Positions 23,346-35,970 of a stretch of 64,000 nt of DNA are shown piece after piece; the stretch's first letter is position 1; every line of letters begins with the position of its first letter. A model generated the notes under the pieces. That model had not been told where the DNA came from and searched no databases. It worked only from the letters and a program-made list of their open reading frames with translations. Source of the stretch: Atrichornis clamosus (lineage: Eukaryota > Chordata > Aves > Passeriformes > Menuridae). Position numbers and translations under genes: made by a program. Where the stretch lies: contig WBMZ01000344.1 in the NCBI GenBank assembly GCA_013400975.1, positions 1 through 64,000 on the forward strand, read 5' to 3'.

Positions 23346-24499
23346 ATGATATGGTGAACGAGTGGAGGTGAGTATGTGCCTCAATTTGATAATGGAAACT
23401 TATTTCATAAGAATTTCCTTAAGTGCGAGTGTAGATAAAGGGTGATAAAAAGGGCAGAGAAAAATATAGTACCAGGAATCAAAGAGTATCAGGACCCTAG
23501 CTAGTTCAAGGTAATATTTTCTTCAGACTGCATGGCATTTTGAGCTGTTTTTTGATGAATTCTCACCTGCACCAGAACTGAAGAGCAACAGTGGCTCAAA
23601 TTCTTGTTACTGGCCTAGAATATACTGACCAGATGCAAGCTGTCTCTTTAGATCTGCAGAGTAATCCTCTGTGTGTACTGCCCTTCCTCCTGTACCCTCA
23701 TGTGCTGCACTGCAAAATCACACGAGGCCTGTTAAATATGGAGGACTTTGTCATATGCCAACAGTGAGCTCCTGGTGGGAATGGACCTCTGTATTTTTCA
23801 TCCTTCTTCTTCTTTTTTGGCAGAAATCAGTGCTGTACGTCTACTAGCTGTGCCCTGTCTGTTCCTGCTAAATATCTCAATGGTTTTGCTTTTAAAAACA
23901 CTAAAATGCATCCTGCACATTCTGTTGTCCTTCAAGGACAAGCCCCCCTGTCCCATCCTGATATGCACAAAAATGCTGTGAGCCAGAAATGTGGTGCATT
24001 AGGTGAGCCAAGGTAACTCAGTGCATGTTCTGACCTCGCAAGATACACATATGCATTTATAGTAAGGTTACTCTGCAGTCAAGAGCAGGACTGATTAAAT
24101 TTGAACTATCTCTCTTTTGCTGTAAACTTAAAAGCATACATGTCTGTGCTGCCGAGGCTCAGCGCGTGCTTTGGACCTTTGCTGTGTGTCTCTAACACGT
24201 CAGGCCTCCCGAGGCGTGTCCTGGAGAGCTGGAGCCCAGATGGGCTTAAGCTGTAAATCCCACTTTGTCACTGGCTAGAAATCCACATGTGCAGCAGAGA
24301 GGTCTGGATTTCCAGTTCAGAAGTGCAAGTGCCTGTTTTGCCTGGTAGTTGAGAGGAGGGAAGAACACATATTTAGATCTAATTTACCAGTTTTAACTGG
24401 TCCAGAGTGTTTGTAACTTACAAATAGGTGAGAGTGTTGAATTGAATGATTATGCAACAGTAATCACATTTTTATACATGCCTGATTGTCTTATACTTT

Positions 24500-24528
24500 A
24501 TTCTATGAATATACTTTATTCATAGAAT
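24500..24528. repeat. Perfect 11-bp inverted repeat containing CR1-type octamers
   Basis: ATTCTATGAAT (24500-24510) and ATTCATAGAAT (24518-24528) are exact reverse complements around a 7-base loop. ATTCTATG is the CR1 3' terminal octamer, so this could be two CR1 tails head to head, but no CR1 body is visible on either side. ATACTTTATT is also directly repeated (24493 and 24511). Confidence 0.75.
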
Positions 24529-27500
24529 TATCCAGAATGCCAAGACTTTTCTGTCCCAGTTTCTTTGGATGAGTTTAAAAAAAAGCAAATAGAAAATTTC
24601 TCAGTTCTCAAAGTTTCTTTATTGCCTAAATTCTCTATGTTCTAATTAATATTTGCACAATGTAGTTTGCATTATTGCACTTTCTAGAAATAATTTAAGT
24701 TCCATAATCTATATTTTCAGAAACATTGGTGTTACTTTTAATTTTCTTTTTTTGAATACTTTTAATATTAGCAGACATACACATGCTGTCATTATGGCTA
24801 GTAGTGGCTTACCCATTGCTCATATTAGCAGAATTCTTGTAAAAGGAACATACTTGACATGATTCTGACTTGGCCAATATTTTTTTTTGAATAATATTTA
24901 AAACAGGAGTAAAAAAAAAAAAGAAAAAAGAAGTCAAGTAGGCACCTTCTTGAGGGCTCCTCTTTGTAGTATTACACTTTTAGGACCTGTTATTTGCATT
25001 ACTCTTATGGAAACAGGGAGCCAGTTATGACACAATATGACAAAGTGCCACTGAATTCAAAAGCATATGACAACATAAACAAGCAGAGGACTGATCTGTT
25101 GTTTTTCAGTTGTGCTACAGCTGACAAGCGATCCTGGAGCTTTCCCTAGGGAAGCCTGTCCTTTTTATGAGATGCAATTGATTTAATCCTTGAATGCACC
25201 TCTATCTTCTAACAAACATCGGAGGTCACGTACTTTTCCAGTGTATAAGTACAGATTTTCTGGGCATCATTTGTTTCTGGAAAAAGGATGGTGGCAAAAA
25301 ACATCGTACACTGCTCTGAGACCCATCTCTTCTTGATGAATATGAAATTATTTAGCCCTGGATGCTGAAAAATTCTAGATTTTTACTGCATTTCCATCTC
25401 AGTTCTAACAGTCATTACTCTCCTTCCTTAAAATTAGTACTTTGCATGGAAAGCTTCACTATAACTTTAAGAAAAATTCAAACTCTCTTGTTTTAGGCAG
25501 GAGTCTCAAAAACCTGGATGAATACATACACAGATACATAGGCACACATCAAAGTTTGAAAATAAAGAAAGAAATCTGGATGATTTTAAGGCAATCTCAT
25601 GATCCCAAATTGCTCTTTCTAAATGCGTTGCTTTTAATAGGTGGCTTTCCTCTTCTGCATGGTTTCTCACTGAGGCAATGTTGGGTTGTACCAATTACTT
25701 GGCAGAATTCTTTCAAGCTGCTGTTAATATGAAAGTTTTATTAGTAGGTCAATAATTTTGCTTTCAAAGCTCAATTATGAAAGATGTGTAAATATAATTT
25801 TTCTGCTATGCCTTTTATTGGTTTTCTGCAAAAATCAAGGGTAGCAGAAAAAAACTTCTGTGTGTGAAATACTCAAGCTAATGAAAGGTGAATTCATCCC
25901 AATACCCTGATGAGATCACACTGATGTAAAAGGGAAAGGAACAAAAGGGTTTCATTTATATTTTAAGGAAAAAATCAAAGAGTAAATAAACTATCACAGT
26001 AATATGTTTTACAATATTCTGTAAAATAGTCTTAAATGTTCCTGAAGTTAAGGTTCTTTCATTTCACCATATCTTTTGCATTTTGCATGGTACTGTAGCT
26101 GAAAAATACTCTTTTGTTAATGTAACATCAATGCTGAAGTAAACCATGCCACAAAGCCCTCAGTTTTACTGTAGCTCAGACAACAAACCCAGAACACACT
26201 AGCACTGATTTACCATGGTTCTAATCAGCATTTCGCACATGGAAAACTCACCATGTGTTTCAGAACCCTTTGACACTCATCTCTTTCTAATACAAGTGCC
26301 TGTTTCTCCCTCTGCTGGTTTCAGAATAAATGCCTTGTCAAAAAGAGAATTAGATTTTGACAGCTTTTTTCCTATGGTTAATTGAGGTGATAGATACACT
26401 TGACATTTATCTCAGTGCAGAAAAGAAGATTAAGACATATTTTTCTACATGCATTCTCTGTATTAGAGGAGGTCACTTTCCAGGGTCTTTTTAATATGCC
26501 TGTGCAATTAATAGTGGTGATAATTCCGCTCCATATCACAACCTCTTTAAAGTTCTCTTTCAAACTGACAGATAAAACTCTCTCTTCTGTACATAGGACT
26601 TGAATTAGACTAATCTTTTTCTAGTTTGCCCTGCAGGCCTTCCCCCTCACAGTCCTGAAAATTAATACTGTCTGAAAAATACAAAGGATATCATGCTAAC
26701 TCAGTTCAAAGAAAATGAAAAAAAAAAAAAGACTCATATTTCACTTTCCTTTAATTATTCCCACTAAATTTTTGAGGGCGTCCCCCTAAATTGTTACTGT
26801 TATAGTAATGCGATTTGAATGTTCCACTTGTTAAGTGTCCAATCATATTGTGCATTGGTTTCTGCTCCTTGAAATGCAGAGAGGCTCTCAAGATTTTCAC
26901 AGAAGTTACCAGATGAATGTAAAGTTTAGATGCCCTGGCTTACGTAATATGGTTATATAATAATATTAATAATAATTTCCAAAGTAGAATTAATTAATGC
27001 ATTTCAGAAGCCCAACGATTAATTCATACAGTTAAACCCTCTAAAGCAGAGTTATTAAAAGATCAAAGCCCACACATCACCCTTTCATATCCACAAAAAG
27101 AGTGCAAGTATTCAGAGTCTGCAGTTCACACATGCAGAGTTTTGGGTTAAAGCCTGCTAGATGTGCTTCTTGGGTAGCATTATTATTATTTTAAAGTTTG
27201 AAATATAGTAGAAATAGTCTATATGGTAATAAAATAATTTCAAATATTTTTACAGGTCTGTTGACATTTTTTAACCTGTATTAATTACTTGGTTTTGACA
27301 TGAATATTTTTTTAATGTCCCTTTTCCTCTTTTAAAATTTATATTCTGTGTGCTAATAAGTTCACTGAACATGTTAGGTGGGCTGTCTCCTCCAAACGTT
27401 GTCTTTGGGCGATGCTTGAAGCTACAGCAAGATCTAGCAAACTAAAATTTTGCATATTAGGCTACAGAGTGTATAAGTATGGAAATACTCTTGTAGACAG

Positions 27501-28299
27501 GAATGCATGGACTTTGGGAGAGTGTTATAGATGCCAAGTATTGCTCTCAAAACTCTTGCTGGCTCTTCAGGCTGTTGGTGATACTAATGTTTGCATGAGT
27601 AATGTCTGAAGGATTAAACACTCAGTAAAGATATATTTCACTCAGTTTTTTAGGCTTAATTTTTGGAAAATATCTTCATTTATCTTCACTAATTTTTGAC
27701 TTGGATCAGCAATTTGGCAAAGTACGGAAGTGTCTTTGGTTGTTTCCTACTGAGAAAACCAGTCGTGTTGAAGGTCCTTTTGATATGGAAAGTGTTTAAG
27801 TATTTATCAAAGGATTTTTGTTTCACACTTTTGGTTGAGACCTGTTTTGCTTCCAGTTCTGATCCTGCCAGCAATCCTACAGGTATACAAAATGCATCCA
27901 ATGCAACAGTCCATACTTGGAAACTGGAGTTTTTAGATTCTTACCAAACGGAGCTGTTCTGCATTGTAGAGCAGTGCAAAATAATTTTGGGTAAGAAGTT
28001 CTTGGCTACCTTTTGTCTTCAGACTCTCTTTCCTCAATGCTTGGATGGATTTTAGTTTAATCCAACAATTCAGTTGAACTTTTTAATAGATGTTTCTTGA
28101 ATGAAAGGGATATCACAATCTGGAGTTAAGAGAAGTATTTGCATTCCCATTGTCAGTCCTTTTTAATGTATATTTCCAGCAGATGCTCAACCATTTCATG
28201 CTCATGGAGAAATGATCAGGGCTTTGACACATACTTGCTTGGTGCTGTTTCCCTGGAAATGAAACTTTGGATTAAAGGTTAATACAGGAGCATCATGTG

Positions 28300-28332
28300 T
28301 ACATGTGTATATAATAAATATTTACACATGTA
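28300..28332. repeat. Perfect 10-bp inverted repeat, AT-rich
   Basis: TACATGTGTA at 28300-28309 pairs with TACACATGTA at 28323-28332 across 13 AT-rich bases. Each arm contains ACATGT. Confidence 0.75.
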
Positions 28333-29002
28333 TGGTGTGAGAAAAGGTAGGTCTCTTCTGTGGTGTGCAAAGGGCAAAACTGGGACAGCTCCTTTGACTA
28401 ATGAATGAGGGACAGTCAGCAGCAAACTCCAGATCTCTCCATTCAAGAATTTATTTGCTATCTGCCTGTCATAACCTGAAGATGGAAGATTAATTATAAA
28501 ACTATGAATTTACTTCTCTTTGGTAAATAGCTTTGGCATTTTCTAGGCAATGCAAAATGCATATTTTTATCTACAGAAAAATGTATTTATTATAGTTATG
28601 TATCTTGTATATTAGAGTTATATTGTGTATCTCAACTTCTGTAGTGCTGAAAATGTCTGGGATTTTCTTTCCCAATTTGTCGTATAAAGCAGTTATCTCA
28701 CTGAGACATGTTGTATGGGGACATATTGGACAGTATCAGGTTTGAGATACAGCAGGCCTTTCTTGGCAATGCACCTAAACCTAGGAATAGCAGGGATTTG
28801 GAAGGGCCCAACAAGAGTAGTAATGTAGTGTGACACCTTCATGATCTCTTGATAACCCACCAAAACTCTTCATTGTGGTTTCTAAGTATTTAAGAGTCTC
28901 CTCTTACCCTAGAGACTCTAGACAAAGTTCCACACTTATTGACAACAAACAGCTTTTCCTACACTTTCTCTTGACTATGTAATATGCCATTTTATTTCTG
29001 GA

Positions 29003-29206
29003 CTGTGTGTGGATAGGTTTTTTGGAGAGCTGGGTTTTTGCTTTTTTGTTTGTTTTGTTCTTTTTGTTTTGTAGCAGGGCTCTTTTTTGTGCTTGATGAA
29101 ATTTTTTTTTAATGTAAGGATGGTTGGTGTTCTGCATGGGGTTTGTTTTTGTTTTTCTCTCATTTGTTTTCTTTGTTTTGGTTTGGTTGGTTTTTGTTTG
29201 TTTTTG
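29003..29206. repeat. T/G-rich low-complexity tract
   Basis: About 200 bases are dominated by TTTTG, TTTG and GGTTT units, with T-runs up to ten. This is the complementary strand sense of the A/C-rich tracts at 2667 and 20595. The 121- and 62-codon minus-strand frames (Lys/Thr/Asn/Gln-rich) over it are composition artefacts. Confidence 0.8.
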
Positions 29207-30506
29207 ACTCAAGCAATATATCCTTAGAATTTTAGCAAACTGAACTACTTGGGAATGACACAATCTCATGTGCCATTCTTAGAACAAGAGCTAAGGACAA
29301 GAATCCTGAAATACTTTGGGGTCAAGCTCAATTCAAGTCTTGATACATCTATGAAAACAATATATATTTTAGAATATTCACCTTAAATCTATTTAATCAA
29401 TATGATTCATTAGGTATCAGTCTGCTTTGACCTTTGGTTAAATGCCTACAGAAAAATTCCTCATTTGCAAATATCTTGGTGTCACAAAACTTGACAATGC
29501 AGGGGGTTATATTTTCCAGAAATGTTTTTTTTTTGTTGCCATGTCTTACCTCTAATAGTTAATTATCTTCCAAAATTCCATTTATTTCTGCCCTAGTGAT
29601 CTCCAGATTTTACAATTGCAGCACTCTCTATTAGATTTTGAATGCATGTGCCAAATCATTATTTAGTTACATCAGCCTATGAGTAGCTTATGCACAGAGC
29701 CCTGTGTGTATGTTTAGTGCAGTTCTCAATTCTCAAGAGTGAGAAAATGAAAAAAGGTTGCATGCTCTTCAGTGGTGTGTTTTAAGGACAATACCTATTC
29801 TGGAATCAGTACATGTTCAATTCATTTGAACTCATCTTTACCTCGTTAGTAGATCTTTCCTGCACTTTTTGTGTCCATCTCTCAGGCAAAAAGATACACT
29901 CTTACTTTCTCTTGTTTCCGCTCTCTAAGGAATGCTGAAAGGGATAGTCCTTGCACTTCTTGTTCACTGTGGGATTGGTATATTGAATCAAAGTAAGAAA
30001 GGCACTTTGCACTTAGTGATTTAGCATCAGCTTTCAAGTTTTTTTGATGATTGTTCATGTCTTGCCTCCAAGAAAGTCAGTTGCTTCTTTTGATGGATTT
30101 GAGGGGCTACAAAGGGATATGACTCATTTTAAAATGGGAAGACAAGTTTCAATTATCTCTGGAGAGGTCAATATCTGTCTCTTAAAACTCTGGAGAGGCT
30201 GAAATTCTGAACATTTATCATCAAGTGCCAGCTCCTTTGGTCACAGTTGCAAGGAAACCATTTTTAACTATGAAAGTCTTAGGCCATGAAAGAGGAAAAT
30301 GTGCCAAACCATAATGAAAAGATATGTCTCTTTTCTCTTCCCCTTACATAATTAAATAAAGGGCTTGTATAAATTAACAGGCTATATTGTATTGATGACT
30401 AGGAAATCACCATATCTGAGTCCTTTTTAGAAGCATTTGTTAACCATTCTTAATGTAACTTCAAAACTATCTGGTAGCGATGTGGTTGGCACCAAGGATC
30501 CAGTAC
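29207..30506. other. Gene-free AT-rich DNA left of LTR B
   Basis: No gene or recognised repeat. No retroviral internal sequence lies next to LTR B. Confidence 0.5.
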
Positions 30507-31570
30507 TGTGGTATTTGACACTGGCTGGACACCAGGTCCCCACCAAAGCTTCTCTATCACTCCCCTCCTCAGCTAGACAGGGAAGAGAAGCTATAACAAG
30601 AGACTACTGGGTTGAGATAAGAACAGGGGCAGATCACTCACCAGTTACCATCGTGGGCAAAACAGACTTGGGGAAAGTAGTTTATTACCAATCAAATCAG
30701 AGTAGGGTCATGACAAAAACTAAATCTTAAAACACCTTCCCCCCACCACTCTCTTCTTCCTAGGCTTAACTGTACTCCCAATTTTCTTGAACTCAATCTC
30801 CCCAGAGGCACAGCAGGTGGCAAATGGGGGCTGTGCTCAGCTCATCACACATTGTCCATGCTGCTCCTTCCTCCTCGGGGAGAGGACTCCACACACTTCC
30901 ACTACTCCTATGTGGGATCTCTCCAGGAGGAGATAGTCCTCCACAATTCTCCAAGGTGACTTTGCCCTGCAAAGTCAAAGGCTGCAGCTTTTCGTGAACT
31001 GCTCCAGTGTGGGTCCCCCACAGGGTCACAAGTCTTTCCAACAAAGCTGCACCAGCATGTGCTCCTCTCTCCAAGGCTCCACTGGTCCTGCTACGAACCT
31101 TCTTCAGGGCAGGCTTCCCATGGGGTCACAGCCTCCTTTGGGCATCCACGTGCTCCACTGTGAACATCCATAGGCTGCAGGGGAATATCCTCCCTCACTG
31201 TGGTCTTCACCATGGGGTGCAGGGGAATCTCCACTCCGGCTCCTGGAGTATCTCCTCCCCCTCTTTTGTCACTTACCCTGGTATCTGCAGAGTTGTTTAT
31301 CTCATATATTCTCACTCCACTCTCCCTAGTAATTAACTGCATAGTAAGTAACTGCACAGTAATGCAGTTTTCTTTTTCCAATTCTTATTTATGTTACCCT
31401 GGAGGCGTCACCACTGTTACTGATGGGTTTGGCCTTGGCCAGTGGCTGGTTCATCCTGGAGCTGGCTGGCACTGGTTCTGTTGGACATGAAGGAAGTTTC
31501 TGGCAGTTTCTCACAAACCCACCTTGGTAGCCTCCTGGTCACGAAAATCTTACCCTGCAAACCCAATACA
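30507..31570 (-). mobile_element. Solo LTR B, same family and orientation as LTR A
   Basis: About 1064 bp. On the plus strand it runs from TGTGGTATTTGACACTGGC to CCCAATACA, giving the TG...CA ends of an LTR. Matches to LTR A include GTCCCCACCAAAG, CACTCACCA, GGCAAAACAGAC, the TTTATTAC/CAATCAAATCAG block, the repeated CCCATGGGGTCACAG units, CTGGTATCTGCAGAGTTGTT and the GGCCTTGGCCAGTGGCTGG end. The AATAAA signal (minus) is at 30681-30686. Flanks are AGTAC on the left and AGTTA on the right, a possible decayed 5-bp target duplication, the length typical of ERVL. It is about 80 bp longer than LTR A, partly from a CACCATGGGGTGCAGGGGAAT repeat around 31175-31230. No internal genes are attached. Confidence 0.87.
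30681..30686 (-). promoter_or_regulatory. Polyadenylation signal in LTR B
   Basis: AATAAA on the minus strand, 175 bases from the minus-strand end. It lies at the equivalent position to the signal in LTR A, which supports a shared R/U5 layout. Confidence 0.6.
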
Positions 31571-31689
31571 AGTTAAAAAAAGTGTTAAGTATCATTACTA
31601 CCAAAGAACGAGCTAAGTCTTAAGACAATCACAATAATTTTTGTGGTCTAATTATGGAGGTTTTCATAATGATCTTATGCCTTTCATTA

Positions 31690-31868
31690 CTTTCATGGCA
31701 CCAAGCCAGACAGAGTTCAAGAAGCTTTTGGACAATCCTCTCAGGCACATGCTGTGATTTTTGGGTTGTCCAGTGCAGGGCCAGGAGTTGGACTCGATGA
31801 TTCTTGCAGGTCCCTTCCAACTCAGGATATTCTTTGATTCTAGTCTATCGTTCTATTTATGATTCTAC
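31690..31868 (+). mobile_element. CR1 LINE 3' tail, plus strand
   Basis: A short, strongly 5'-truncated CR1 tail: TCTCAGGCACATGCTGTGATT, GTCCAGTGCAGGGCCAGGAG, TTGGACTCGATGATTCTTG, GGTCCCTTCCAACTCAGGATATTC, then degenerate ATTCTA repeats ending near 31868. The phrase order is diagnostic for a CR1 3' untranslated region. It lies about 120 bases right of LTR B, so the two insertions are neighbours but separate. Confidence 0.9.
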
Positions 31869-34800
31869 ATGCCTTTATGCCTAAAAAAGCAAGTAATATG
31901 GTACTATAGTGCCATTGATGTGAGTGTTTAAGCAGCATGTGCAAAATTCTTGGTTTCTGTTTCTCAATGAAAACACGCTACCATTATCTGCTTTTCTAAG
32001 TAAAAAAATAAATTGGGTTTGTAGAAGAAGGATTGTCATGGGACACCTGGAAACCATGGTTCAAAATTCTTCTTTTGAATTACTATGCATGCCCCTGCCC
32101 AGGTGATTTCAGTGCTTTATTCCCCATTTACATTCAGAACTGAGGTAATATTGCTTGGCAGAGATCTAATAAGTTAAAGCATTTTTAAACCCTAAGAAAA
32201 AGGTATTGTGTAGGAATCAAATATTGCACATTCTCTCTCAAAAACAGGTGCATGTATCACCTCTGTGCAACTTGGAACACATGAATCAATTCCTTGCAGT
32301 ACCTGTAGGAAGCATCTTCAAATTGATAAACAGTAAAACAGATGACAATAAAAGTAATTTTATTTCAACTTCTTTTGGAATTAAATACCCCTGAGATTAA
32401 AGATATCATATATCTTTTACATAGGATTTAAAAAGTCCTAGCAGATGTTGAGAAATGCTATTACTATTTATTTGCTAGGTTATATTTAAAAGCTGGTTGT
32501 TACTAGTTTTGGCCAAATGGGCATCCCATCATGTCCCCAGGCATCCAGTCACCTTTGCAGGATAGCATGGAGGAAACACCTGCCTTGGTTGTACTTCACC
32601 AGAGGATTTTAAGACTTGGGAGAGAAAAGGAGAGTAAATTTTTCTGTACCACAGAAAAGGGTGGGATTACTTAGTGTTTTGTCCTTTTCGTTATGCCAGC
32701 AAAGTGTAGCTGTGTGGTTCAGGGTGCCCAGTCTAAAGTAGCTTTTCAAGGAGGACAAAAGTGACCCTGTGACTGCCTGGCCCCACTCCCTGTGCCACCC
32801 CCATGCCCAAATCAGTGCCACTGGCATGGAAGAGGGGCTCTTCTTACTTATGTGTAAAACAGTATGTACAAATGATTGCATGGGGCTTAATTCTACTAAG
32901 AAATAGGAATCAAATAATGTAGAAGATGTTTTTTCTAGCTGCTGCTTTTCTGTAACAGGGAATCAGAGAAAGCAGAGAGGTAAAAGAAAGGAAAATGAAA
33001 TGGAAAAAAAGACAGATGAAAGAAGAAACTTTTCCATGTCCCTCTCCCCCCAGTCTCACCAGAAATCTGGTGGGTATGTTTGTTTGAGATGAAAAATCCT
33101 GTTTTGGCAAATATTGGCGGGTCTCCCTGTTAGTCTGACTGCATGAAAAAACAGATGTTAAGATCTCAAGCTGGCAGATGTTCATCTATCCATTAAAATT
33201 ACTTCTGTTGAAATAATAGCAACGACAGAACACACAGGGTGAAGTTGTAGAAGAACATAACGTGTTCCAGCTTTGATGCAGTCACAAACACTCCCAAAAA
33301 CCTTGTCTATTTATTTTCTACTATGTAGTTTAATTGCTGAGAGGGAAAAATAGATGAAAACTTTTATTTGCTAACTAAGTCAAGGAATAGTTTTAAAAAC
33401 TAACAGTTATCTTTGCAAGTAAAACTTTGCAATTTTTTTGTTTTATTTTGTTTAAACTGTTTGCTTTTCAAAATGGGTTGAAACTGAAGACTTAAGCATT
33501 AAAAAAATTGTTTCAGATCAAGCAAAGTATTTAATTTTGAGCGAATTTGCTGCTGTGCAGGTTAGCTCATCATTGGAAAAATAAATTATTTACATTGGTC
33601 TACTTGGGACTATTTCAGGACAGCATAAAATTTAAATGATCTTTACATGAAGTTTAGATCCCTTAAATGAAAGCTGCCAAAACTGTAGTCCATACCTCCT
33701 TAAGGACTTTTTTGGATTCTAGCCAAGAATCTATCATAGTTAAAGTTGTCATAATTTTGGATGCCCTATTCACACCATCAAATTCTGCTTGAAAAGTTCA
33801 GTGCTAGAAGTTATGCTTCCAAAATCAACTACTTAAATTCCTCTCTGCCATCTTGAGGAAATGTGTCAATGTACTCTGAGATGAAATCCCTAGATAATTT
33901 TGCCAATGGGTGCAGTACGACAATTCTCACTTTTAGGCTCAAACAGCCTTTTCAGCCAAAAATGTAGTTTATTCGGCTCCTTGCCTGTAAGCACTTTCAG
34001 ATCTCTGCTTTTGTCCTTTGGCTGATTTTAGTCTGCTTCTTTCATTTGTCAGAGCTGTACATAATTTTTAGAGAGCCTCGAGTATGCCAGGCTGACAATA
34101 GGAATGATATCATCTTCATGTAGTATAGCAACATCAAAGGATTTTGAAACATTCTGCAGTCATTTCTTATCTTACAAGCAGATCATTATCATTGCTCCTC
34201 TTCTACAGATGCTTAAATGGATGCAGCAATTTGATTAAAAGATTCAGGCATATTTATATCTTACTTTGAAAGTAGGTTTGATCTGGAGTCCAGAGTACAA
34301 GCCTTTATTTAGATCCAGGCTTTTGATGAATTTATGCATGGTAGTTTATTCTGTTGTATTGCCTGCAAGAAGTGCTGGGCACTGGGAGGTCTGTTCCTAC
34401 TCAGGCCCTGCAAGTCATCAAAGATGTAGCCAAGGGTTTGTCCCGGGCTACTCAAAAAGCCTACTGCCACGTGTGACAAGACGTTATGTTCAGTAATTGT
34501 TCTTAGCCTCATGGTATTAACTCTGGGAGGACACTACATAGAAGCAGCCCTGTGCCATATTGTACCCTCAGGGACATGAGGCAGAGAGTGGTGAGTGTCA
34601 ACCTTTTCATTATCTACTTATAAACCAGTAACCTTAATTTATGTCTGTTTAGAAAAGCATAAACACTAGTAGTGCACACTTCTCTGAGAAGTGGTAGCCA
34701 ATAAATTTTGTATGTGGCACTCTAACACTTGGCACTGCAGGTACTGTTTTTCTTGTTGATAAAGGCATAGTGGCATTTAATGTAATGGAAGTCATAAAAT

Positions 34801-35821
34801 CATTATTGAAAAGCTCTGTAATTTGATCAGTGAGAGAATCAGTTTTGAATGCTCACTGGTGAGCCTAGGCTCCTACTGCACAATTATTTTAGGGCACTTA
34901 GTTTTATAAATGACGGTATATTTTCTTCAATCATGGACAGGTTTACTTTGTGTTTTATTGGAAGGCTCATGTACTGTATCACATGATTATTGGTCTCAGA
35001 CTGTGCTACATCTCTCAGCAAAGACAAGCAAGTGTTACAGTCACTGCTACAGAATTAATTCTATTGATCAATAATAGCTAAACATAGCTGGATTTTTGTA
35101 GGGCATAAAGGCAACAATTGTGGCTCAATTTGATTATCTGATGTAATTTAGGTGATGAAGCTTCACCTAGGAATTCCTGCATTGATGCTCCTAATTTGCA
35201 GCTAAGTAAGATCATATGTTTCAGAAGTTTCTCCAGCTGTCTTGCTGGTGGCTGTGGTCAGGTTTAGCGATTAACGTGAGCTCATAGTTTGTAGAATAAA
35301 TTCTGTCTTGCATAGCTTTAATTTGTCTTATTACTGAAAGTGAGTACAGATTCTTATCAGACAGAAGTATACGGACTTCCCCAGACTCTTCTCCAGTTTT
35401 GTGATGAAAGTCTGGTTCATCTTTGCAGCATATGCCTCTCCCCAAATATTTATTCCTGTAGGAGCTTCAGGGATGTTTCTGAAAACAACATACATTCAGG
35501 GTCCCAAGGGACTACAGCCTGCATATGCTCCAAATTATTGGTGCTCTGAGAAGAGGGAGTAATTTTTCTTTTTTGGCTGCTCCTGACCAGCATGATCAAT
35601 TTTTTGGTGGTCTCTACATTGCCTAGAGCTTTCCTGCTCTTCTGTGACTTTGAGACATCTGAAGTCTCTCTGTGTTTTCTTGTGTGCTCTGTGCTACTTT
35701 ATCAGACCTGACTACAAAAGGAAGCTATGGCAGGTTTTTCTTAAAAAAACATTAAACTAGATTCAGTGAATTGATTCAGCCATAGGGAAAACTTATATTG
35801 CAAGCTAGTCAAGAGTCTAGA
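31869..35821. other. Gene-free AT-rich DNA
   Basis: No nameable gene or repeat. Frames at 32609-32881 and 32910-33185 (about 90 codons, minus) lack known motifs. The segment at 35220-35570 is slightly GC-richer and unclassified. Confidence 0.5.
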
Positions 35822-35970
35822 CAAGAAGGCCTGTGAGGACAGCAGCTGAGGGACATGGACAAAGAGGATGCTCAGGAGAGACCCAATCATTCTCTACAAC
35901 CACCTGAAAGGAGGCTGTAGCAAGATGGCTGTCAGTCAATACCCTTCAAGTTGCACCAGGGGAGGTTTAC
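35822..35970 (+). mobile_element. CR1 LINE internal fragment, plus strand, both ends missing
   Basis: Contains GGCCTGTGAGGACAGCAGCTGAGGGA, then a short deletion, then AGGATGCTCAGGAGAGACCC, CTACAACCACCTGAAAGGAGGCTGTAG, and CAAGTTGCACCAGGGGAGGTTTA. These are consecutive blocks of the CR1 ORF2 tail. The match stops at 35970 in the middle of the element and GC-rich unrelated sequence follows, so the 3' part has been lost or displaced. Confidence 0.85.

Larger units (their letters stand above)
23346..28998. other. Gene-free AT-rich DNA
   Basis: No gene or named interspersed repeat. It holds a CpG-clustered patch at 24150-24230, an 11-bp inverted repeat at 24500-24528, purine/A-runs at 24911-24933 and 26718-26730, an AAT-rich stretch near 26956-26977 and a 10-bp inverted repeat at 28300-28332. 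The 119-codon frame at 27696-28055 has no recognised domain. Confidence 0.5.

Noticed and set aside
27842..27892. Possible 26-base microexon flanked by TTTTGCTTCCAG and CAG/GTATAC
   Set aside because: Both splice-site words are good, but such pairs are frequent by chance in 64 kb and no neighbouring exon or protein similarity supports it.
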